From VGWG01 sp964580075 (GTDB lineage Bacteria > Verrucomicrobiota > Kiritimatiellia > RFP12 > JAAYNR01): a DNA stretch of 64,000 nucleotides. The DNA lies in assembly GCA_964580075.1 (NCBI GenBank), contig CAZOJL010000002.1, positions 10,099 through 74,098 of the forward strand. Direction: 5' to 3'. The notes under the pieces were generated by a model. It was not told the origin of the DNA and made no database searches. It was given only the letters and a program-made list of their open reading frames with translations. Shown in pieces: positions 58,341 to 64,000 of the stretch (its first letter is position 1; each line of letters begins with the position of its first letter). The position numbers were made by a program, and so were the translations under genes.

Positions 58341-59885
58341 TCACGGATCACTGTTCTCGTCTTCCGACGGCTTGCCTGTAATCGATCCCGTAGCCGAGGG
58401 ATCTGCTTCGTGGGGTGCCGTGCGCACGCAGCGGAACTTGTACGAGTCCCGCCGTGTGGTATCCGCCGTGGCGGCGCCTAAACGGTCGGACACGCGCGTT
58501 TGCGACAGATCCGGGAAGTGATTGTAACGCCGTCCGGAGCCCACGGCGTCGGCCTGCGGCCAATCGGCAGGTAACTCCAGTGTGCCGCGACCGTGCGTGC
58601 CTGTGAAGCTCCGCCCCTTGGCGTTGCCGACCGTCACCGCGCGCTCGCAGTGCGTCTCCCAGCTCTTGATCGAGTCCCAAGGCCAGACCCCGATACCGGC
58701 GATTTTCCAGTAGGACGGGCCAACCTCCTCGATCACCGGCACGCGAAACCCGCGCACAACCTTTTCGAATTCCAACTCCGTCATCGGACGCAGGCCCGCC
58801 CAGGCCGCGAAGCTCGCGCCGTCTTCCCATGAAATATAGCGCATGGCCGCCCCGTCCCGCGCTCCGCCAATGCCGAACTGGTACGCATAGTTCGGCGAGG
58901 TGCCACGGCGCACGACCCGGTGGCACTCTGCGCAGTATCGCGCGTCCGACTGCGCAGGCGTCAAGGTTTCGAGGAACTCGGACCAATTGCGGTTGGTGAT
59001 GTGCTTCTTCATGCAATAGAAGGCCCCATAGCCGTTTGGGAATGTGGCGGGGATATCCCCGCCGTCTTCCGGCTGGGCGCCCGGGCGCGCCCACAGCCTG
59101 CCCGGCTGCCGGCCGGTGGGGATCGCGCCGGCGCTCATCACCCGGTACGGCGGCGTCTTTGTTCCGCCGCCATCATAGGCGTAAAAAGAGCCTGGCTCCG
59201 GGCCGCTCGTGCCCAAGTAGAACGGCCCCTCAGCCACATAAACCATCGCAAGGCCAAAAGGCCGGACTTGGGCCTTACCGAAGTCCGCGATGCCCTTCAG
59301 GCTGGTCAGATCACAGACCAGAGTCACGCCCCGTGCCGTAACGGTGCCCCCCCCTCTTTCCGAGCGCCGCACGAATACGCCGCTGAAACCATCGCCGCCG
59401 TTCGGCACCAGAAATTCGAGACGCGTGTAATTCGCGGCCCTCGGCGACGGGAAGATGTCCGGATTGCTCTCGATGCCACCTACCCGGCTGTCTGCCGGCC
59501 GACCTTGGTAGTAGAGCAGCGCGTTGTTGGTGGCAGACGGTCGCGACACGGCCGGAGCTTGTCCGAAACCGCTCGGGTTCAGTACGCGATCGGCGGCCAA
59601 CCGCACATGCTGCCACTCGGACTTGTCGTCCGCCCGCGCCTTGAGAAAGACCCAGGCGGCGTCGTGGTTGATGTCATTCCGCCAGGAATCCTCCCAGCGG
59701 ATGTCGAACCGGATGGTCGCGGTCTTCGCGTCGCGCGGTGTCACGGTCACGTTGATAAACTGCACCAAGGGATCGAAAAACGCCAATCCCCCGTTGCGGG
59801 CAGCAAAATTCTCCGCCCGCGCGCCAACAGCGGCGGCCAGGAGCAATACACTGGCGAGCAGGTTTTGCGTCATTTCTTTGGTCAT
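58341..59885 (-). CDS. secreted SUMF1/FGE-fold protein with a CxxCH motif
   Basis: 514 residues. A signal peptide is clear (MTKEMTQNLLASVLLLAAAVGARA). Residues about 30-190 form a beta-rich module with FINVTVTPRDAKTATIRFDIRW and WVFLKAR, also seen twice or more in the next gene upstream. The SUMF1 (formylglycine-generating-enzyme-like) domain follows: FGLAMVYVAEGPFYLGTS, GYGAFYCMKKHITNRNWSEFLE, ISWEDGASFAAWAGLRPMTEL and the ending YKFRCVRTAP. Cys318-Ala-Glu-Cys-His322 is a CxxCH haem-type motif inside the domain. The start at 59885 has AGGAG eight bases upstream. Catalysis, ligand binding or a structural role are all possible. Confidence 0.75.
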   Translation of the reverse strand: MTKEMTQNLLASVLLLAAAVGARAENFAARNGGLAFFDPLVQFINVTVTPRDAKTATIRFDIRWEDSWRNDINHDAAWVFLKARADDKSEWQHVRLAADRVLNPSGFGQAPAVSRPSATNNALLYYQGRPADSRVGGIESNPDIFPSPRAANYTRLEFLVPNGGDGFSGVFVRRSERGGGTVTARGVTLVCDLTSLKGIADFGKAQVRPFGLAMVYVAEGPFYLGTSGPEPGSFYAYDGGGTKTPPYRVMSAGAIPTGRQPGRLWARPGAQPEDGGDIPATFPNGYGAFYCMKKHITNRNWSEFLETLTPAQSDARYCAECHRVVRRGTSPNYAYQFGIGGARDGAAMRYISWEDGASFAAWAGLRPMTELEFEKVVRGFRVPVIEEVGPSYWKIAGIGVWPWDSIKSWETHCERAVTVGNAKGRSFTGTHGRGTLELPADWPQADAVGSGRRYNHFPDLSQTRVSDRLGAATADTTRRDSYKFRCVRTAPHEADPSATGSITGKPSEDENSDP

Positions 59886-59959
59886 AGTTCGTTCTCCTGT
59901 CATTCGTTGGTTCGAGTGCTCCCAATTGCAGTCGGCAGCAATCGATAGCTGTCAGTTAT

Positions 59960-62900
59960 CTACCGTTTCTCCACGTCCAACTCCAGATCGGCCATGCGTG
60001 TGCCGGTCTCGACGTCGTAAAACAGAACGAAAACGTTCCCGATCAGGTCCGCCTGTGTCGCGTTCGCCAGACATTGCACCAGCATCGTATTCGCACCTTT
60101 GCGGATGCGAACGTTCTTGCGAACCGCGTTTACGTCGGGGCGCGAATCGTACACGACTTCGCCATTGAACCAGATGCGCCCGACAAAGGGTGACGTAGGT
60201 GTACCCGAACCCCAGTCGCGGCTTGCGAAGAGGGTGTTATCCACCCAGGTATACCCGCTCGACTCGCTCGCCACTTTAACCACAGCCTCGCGATCCGACG
60301 GCGCGATTACGCGGGTGGCGGCCTGCACAATTGTGTTCTTCATCGGCAGCGGCGTGAGCTTGGTAACCCAGAGGCTGGCGCCGTGGGTGACGGTCGCCCA
60401 ACCCTTGGGCAGGTTGTCGGTCGTGAAGATGTCCTGAGGCGGCGCCCAGTCGCGGTCCCTCTTGTTTTCGCTTTTCTTGGCGGCGGATTCGCCTAAGCCG
60501 GAGGTCACCAGCATCGCATCGAGGTCGGCCGGCAATTCTTCCACATTCCCGACGGCACTAAACGCCAACGCCGCCTCGTTCTGAATCTGCCGCTGGGCAA
60601 CCCGCCAGCGCGACCGCGGCCGCATCTCGGCAACGATGTCGCCGGCCTGTGACACGCTTTTCGCCACAGACACGCGATACGGCAGGCAACGGAAGCCTGC
60701 AGCACCAAAGACCTGGCCCGGAATGGCGAACGCCGCCTCGGCACTCGCGGCGGTGCCGATTTCGACGCTGTGCGTGGTCTCGGCGACCGTGATTCCCGGC
60801 GGCGGCATCATCTCAAACGTCAGTGACTGCGGCCGATCCGTGAAATTTGTGACGAGCAGCGTCAACGTGCCTCCACCGATTGAGCCGACGACCGGCGGCG
60901 TCTCTGCCAGCGGATCGAGCAAGGGCAGCCGGACTGTCTGCTCGGCCAACACGTCCCCGCCAAGCGCCTGTATCCGGATGGGGAGCATCTGCCCTCGGCG
61001 GACGGCGCGCCCGGTCTGGCGGGTCAGTACCGTCAGAATCTTGAACGGGGTGGCAGCTTTCGGCGCGGCAGTAAAGGCGCGCGACGCGGCGCCTTCCGGG
61101 AAGCACGCTTCGGGCATCGGCGTGGTCACTTCAACCTTCAGCGACTGGTCACTGTCGTTGCGGAAGCGGCCCGAGAGATAGAACACAATAACGTCCGGCG
61201 TGCGCAGGTCGGGCAGCGGGTCCATTTCCAGTCTGAACCCCGCGCGCGGCAACGCGCCGGCATTCACCGCCCCTCCCGGAGCGGTACGGACGCCGCGCCA
61301 GCCGTCGAAAATGGGATCGGGCAGCCGTCCGTGCTGGAGGTCGGGATTTTCGTCGATTCCATACGGCCTGCGAAGGGACACCTGTGCGAGGCTGCACCCG
61401 CTGCCGCGGCGCATGACGCCATCAGCCTTCGGCGGCGGCCAGTCGGCAGGCAGGGCCGTTGTGCCAAGACCGTGTGTGCCCGCAAACGCCCGCGCCGCCG
61501 GAGTCGCCACCGACACCACGCGGCCATACACCATGCCCAGGTTCAGGTCACGGAAACCCCAATACGACGCGGTGGTCTCGTACGGAAGCGGTTCCTGCGG
61601 GCCGCGACAGGCCTTTTCGTATTCGAGTTCGGTCATCGGCCGCAGCCCCGCCCAAGCGCCGAACGTCGCGCCCTGCCACCAGCTCAGCCCGACGGCGTCC
61701 GCGGCACCCTCCATGACGAGGGCTGGCCCGTTCCCTGCGCGATAGGCATGGGCGTCTGACCGGACCTCGGACTGCATCGCCAGGAAACCGGCAAACTGCC
61801 CCTGCTTGATCGAGAACTTCATGCCATAGAACGCCCGGTAGCCGTTGGGGAATGTCGCCGGAATCTCGCCGGCGTCAGAGCCCTCCGGCCGCACACCCGT
61901 AGCCCAGAGCCGCCCCGCCTGCGGGCCGGTCGGAATCGTGCCCGCGTCCAGCACCCGGTACGGCTGCGTATTCTGGCTGCCGTCAGTGTAGCGATAGAAG
62001 CGGTTTTGCTCCGAGCCGCCCGAGCCGAGAGAGAACGGCCCCTCGGGAACATAGACCATTTCCAGGCCGAAGGCCTGGATGTCAGCCTTCTGAACATCGA
62101 ACATCGAACGTCCAACATCCAACGTCGAAGTGGATGCTTCTTTCTCTTGCGTTCGATGTTCAGTGTTCGATGCTCGATGTTCGATGTTCGCATCCATTTC
62201 CGCCACCACCGTCACGCCCTTCGCCGCCAGTGGGCCGATTCCCGCTGCCGCCCGTTGCACGAACACACCGGTGAACCCATCCACGCCGTCCGGCACGACA
62301 TATTCCAGTTTCGTGCCTTCGCCCTGACCGTAACCCGTCGGGTTGAGAATCTTGTCCGCGACCAATCTCACGTGCTGCCACTCGGTCGTGCCTTTGGCCC
62401 GGGCCTTGAAAAAGACCCAGGCGGCGTCATAATTGGTGGCGTTCCGCCAGGAGTCATCCCAGGCGATGTCGAACGTGATCGAAGCGGTCTTCGCGTCGCG
62501 CGGCGTCACCGTCAGGTTGGCGATGCGCAAGGCGTCGTTGAACCACGTCACGGCGTTCACACTCTCATCCGTCGGCGCGACGGACGCCAGACCGGCTGCA
62601 GGCGAGCGGACGAAACGGAAGCCGGCTGTTGACTGGCGCCCTCGCCATGCGATCATTGAACCTTGCTCCCGATCCGATACACGTTGCCGGTCTCCCGCCG
62701 GGTCACCGCCGACGCCGCCACGCCCCTTCTCGGCGGCACCGAGCGCGCGCCAATCGTCCGGCAGCGCTGGCGTGCCATTCCCATGCCGGCCCGTGAAACG
62801 CCTTCCCCTGGGATGTCCCACGCTCACCGTCAGATCCCACAGGCCGCCGCTCAAATCCAGCACGCCCCAATATGAAGGGCCTGCCTTTGCCGAAGCGGTC

Positions 62901-64000
62901 TCGGCTGAGCCCCAGGCAAACTCGCCCGGCACGGGCGTGAGCGGCCCGCGGCAAGCCTTCTCGAATTCCAGTTCCGTCATCGGCCGAAGACCCGCCCAGG
63001 CGGCGTACGTCATGCCGGCGTCCCATGTCAACCCGCTGCACCTCATCTCGGGGGTTGCCGTGGCAAATGTTGCCGCCGCTCCGGTCCCCGTGACGCTGAA
63101 GCGAGCAGCCATCTCCTGCTGAATCGCACCCGCCGCTTCGGCTCCGGAGGCATTGAGATAAGCGGCCACCTCGCCCAGCGTGAGCTCACGCTTCATACAG
63201 TAGAAAGCCCCGACGCCCTTCGGGAATGGAGCCGGCAACGGCTGTGTCAACGCGCTATTGAAATCATCCGCAGTGAAGACCCCGTCGCTGTTGCCGAGGT
63301 TCTTTGGGTTCGTGCCGCCCAGGGTAAGCGCCGCTTCGCTTTCCAACCGGAAGGGCGCGGTCGAGTCGCCGGCTGTGAACTGGCCCGCGACTCGATTGGT
63401 TGTGCCGTCGCCGAGCCAGTACGCGCATTCGGGCACATAGACCATGTGAATGGCCAGGACCTGAATCTCCACAACGCCCGCCTGGCGCGCCTCGGTCGCC
63501 GCCCGGGTCGCATTCAGCGCGTCCAGTTCCTTCAGCAACGAGTCTTCGTAGCGGTTCGACATCTCATCGATATCTTCCTTCGGTACCTTGGGCTTGTCGG
63601 CCACCGCCGCCGACCATTCGCCCACCACGGTCACCTTGTCGACAGTGGGTAGGCCATCCGTCGCGTGCAGCCAGCGCAACGTCACCTTTTTCCAAGCGGT
63701 CGGGCCGCTGCCTGGGGCATCGCGGTGGAGAAACACGCCCAGACCGCGCGTGCTGCTTGTCCCGCCACGGGCGGGATCGTCTGAAAGGCCGACATCCAGG
63801 GCGGCCCCGGCGGGAACCGTGTGGTCGCCTGCGACGGCAGACAGCGTCGCATGCGTCCACTCCGCGCCAGAGTTACGGAATTTCACGAACACCCAGGCCG
63901 CGTCCCAGCTCTCCAGTCCAAGCGGACCCGGACCTCCGGTCCGCCCGGAGGGCTCCTCCCATGTTGTGCGCCAGGAGTGATCCCAGGCGACGTCAAACGT
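59960..64000 (-). CDS. giant multi-domain SUMF1-fold protein (5' end outside the window)
   Basis: At least 1346 residues, open through the right window edge. From the visible N-terminal side: part of a beta module (TFDVAWDHSW; DAAWVFVKF), a helical linker, a first SUMF1 domain (FPKGVGAFYCMKRELT; YAAWAGLRPMTELEFEKACR; GGLWDLTVSVG), a second beta module (NLTVTPRDAKTASITFDIAW), a second SUMF1 domain (FGLEMVYVPEGPFSLG; FGAWAGLRPMTELEYEKACR), an Ig-like stretch rich in Val/Thr, and a C-terminal jelly-roll-like domain (IWFNGEVVYDS; VRIRKGANTMLVQCLA). A hairpin repeat (62092-62189) is read in frame before the second SUMF1 domain. It lies 74 bases upstream of its shorter paralogue, probably in one transcript. 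Likely exported. Confidence 0.7.
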   Translation of the reverse strand, partial: TFDVAWDHSWRTTWEEPSGRTGGPGPLGLESWDAAWVFVKFRNSGAEWTHATLSAVAGDHTVPAGAALDVGLSDDPARGGTSSTRGLGVFLHRDAPGSGPTAWKKVTLRWLHATDGLPTVDKVTVVGEWSAAVADKPKVPKEDIDEMSNRYEDSLLKELDALNATRAATEARQAGVVEIQVLAIHMVYVPECAYWLGDGTTNRVAGQFTAGDSTAPFRLESEAALTLGGTNPKNLGNSDGVFTADDFNSALTQPLPAPFPKGVGAFYCMKRELTLGEVAAYLNASGAEAAGAIQQEMAARFSVTGTGAAATFATATPEMRCSGLTWDAGMTYAAWAGLRPMTELEFEKACRGPLTPVPGEFAWGSAETASAKAGPSYWGVLDLSGGLWDLTVSVGHPRGRRFTGRHGNGTPALPDDWRALGAAEKGRGGVGGDPAGDRQRVSDREQGSMIAWRGRQSTAGFRFVRSPAAGLASVAPTDESVNAVTWFNDALRIANLTVTPRDAKTASITFDIAWDDSWRNATNYDAAWVFFKARAKGTTEWQHVRLVADKILNPTGYGQGEGTKLEYVVPDGVDGFTGVFVQRAAAGIGPLAAKGVTVVAEMDANIEHRASNTEHRTQEKEASTSTLDVGRSMFDVQKADIQAFGLEMVYVPEGPFSLGSGGSEQNRFYRYTDGSQNTQPYRVLDAGTIPTGPQAGRLWATGVRPEGSDAGEIPATFPNGYRAFYGMKFSIKQGQFAGFLAMQSEVRSDAHAYRAGNGPALVMEGAADAVGLSWWQGATFGAWAGLRPMTELEYEKACRGPQEPLPYETTASYWGFRDLNLGMVYGRVVSVATPAARAFAGTHGLGTTALPADWPPPKADGVMRRGSGCSLAQVSLRRPYGIDENPDLQHGRLPDPIFDGWRGVRTAPGGAVNAGALPRAGFRLEMDPLPDLRTPDVIVFYLSGRFRNDSDQSLKVEVTTPMPEACFPEGAASRAFTAAPKAATPFKILTVLTRQTGRAVRRGQMLPIRIQALGGDVLAEQTVRLPLLDPLAETPPVVGSIGGGTLTLLVTNFTDRPQSLTFEMMPPPGITVAETTHSVEIGTAASAEAAFAIPGQVFGAAGFRCLPYRVSVAKSVSQAGDIVAEMRPRSRWRVAQRQIQNEAALAFSAVGNVEELPADLDAMLVTSGLGESAAKKSENKRDRDWAPPQDIFTTDNLPKGWATVTHGASLWVTKLTPLPMKNTIVQAATRVIAPSDREAVVKVASESSGYTWVDNTLFASRDWGSGTPTSPFVGRIWFNGEVVYDSRPDVNAVRKNVRIRKGANTMLVQCLANATQADLIGNVFVLFYDVETGTRMADLELDVEKR
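62092..62189. repeat. 98-base hairpin repeat read in frame inside the giant SUMF1 gene
   Basis: The left arm is built from GAACATC/GAACGTCCAAC units (62092-62127) and the right arm from their complements (62150-62189); the outer 16-19 bases pair almost perfectly. The centre (about 62128-62149) is unpaired. The frame stays open and encodes a peptide with repeated EHR and MFDV units that the shorter paralogue lacks. Confidence 0.85.

Overview
The window is about 64 kb of GC-rich bacterial chromosome, densely packed with long operons whose genes often overlap by 4-8 bases. The organism is Gram-negative: it has lpxK for lipid A, signal peptidase I and an exosortase. The following point to the PVC superphylum, most likely a Kiritimatiellota- or Lentisphaerota-like bacterium: a strongly divergent FtsZ, a MurC-MurB fusion, an exosortase/EpsI protein, large secreted paralogues of the formylglycine-generating-enzyme (SUMF1) fold, and many short palindromic and hexanucleotide repeats. 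This placement is an inference from gene content. No rRNA, tRNA, CRISPR array, integrase or transposase was seen.

Layout. 1-1456: tail of an unknown gene and a membrane-anchored transglutaminase-like protein. 1890-11870: ftsH, folP, cdaA, ybbR (cdaR-like), ftsK, rodZ-like and rimO, behind a good sigma70-type promoter. 12079-15708: a large hybrid sensor kinase with its own promoter. 15719-22851: murC-murB fusion, ddl, ftsQ, ftsA, divergent ftsZ and pyrE, a reduced division and cell-wall cluster. 22865-29046: exosortase/EpsI fusion, a polyprenyl-phosphate sugar-phosphate transferase fused to a CapD/PglF-like N-terminal part, a YihY-type membrane protein and an AI-2E-type transporter. 29047-31773, minus strand: L-fucose isomerase and a SpoU/TrmJ-type RNA methyltransferase, each with a clear promoter.

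32346-45851 is the accessory region: eight co-directional, mostly overlapping genes. They encode an SNF2 helicase, a 61-aa protein, an SMC/RloC-like ATPase with a CxxC hook and a C-terminal HEPN-type RNxxxxH motif, an AIPR protein with a possible PD-(D/E)xK-like N-terminus, a beta-class DNA methyltransferase (Mod), a DUF1016/YhcG nuclease, a GxxExxY protein and a type III restriction subunit (Res). It reads as a type III restriction-modification system carrying an abortive-infection arm. Hexanucleotide repeat tracts lie at both outer edges, and three of its genes contain palindromic repeats that stay in reading frame.

46042-57701 returns to housekeeping genes: lpxK, murJ, murG, lepA, lepB, recD2 and the AmmeMemoRadiSam trio (radical SAM, Memo, AMMECR1). 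57706-58265 holds a decayed DUF4139-like fragment. The window ends with two minus-strand genes for secreted SUMF1-fold proteins; the larger runs off the right edge and contains an in-frame hairpin repeat.

The most interesting signals are the composite defence operon and several unrelated families of short palindromes that sit inside coding sequences in frame, besides marking operon boundaries.
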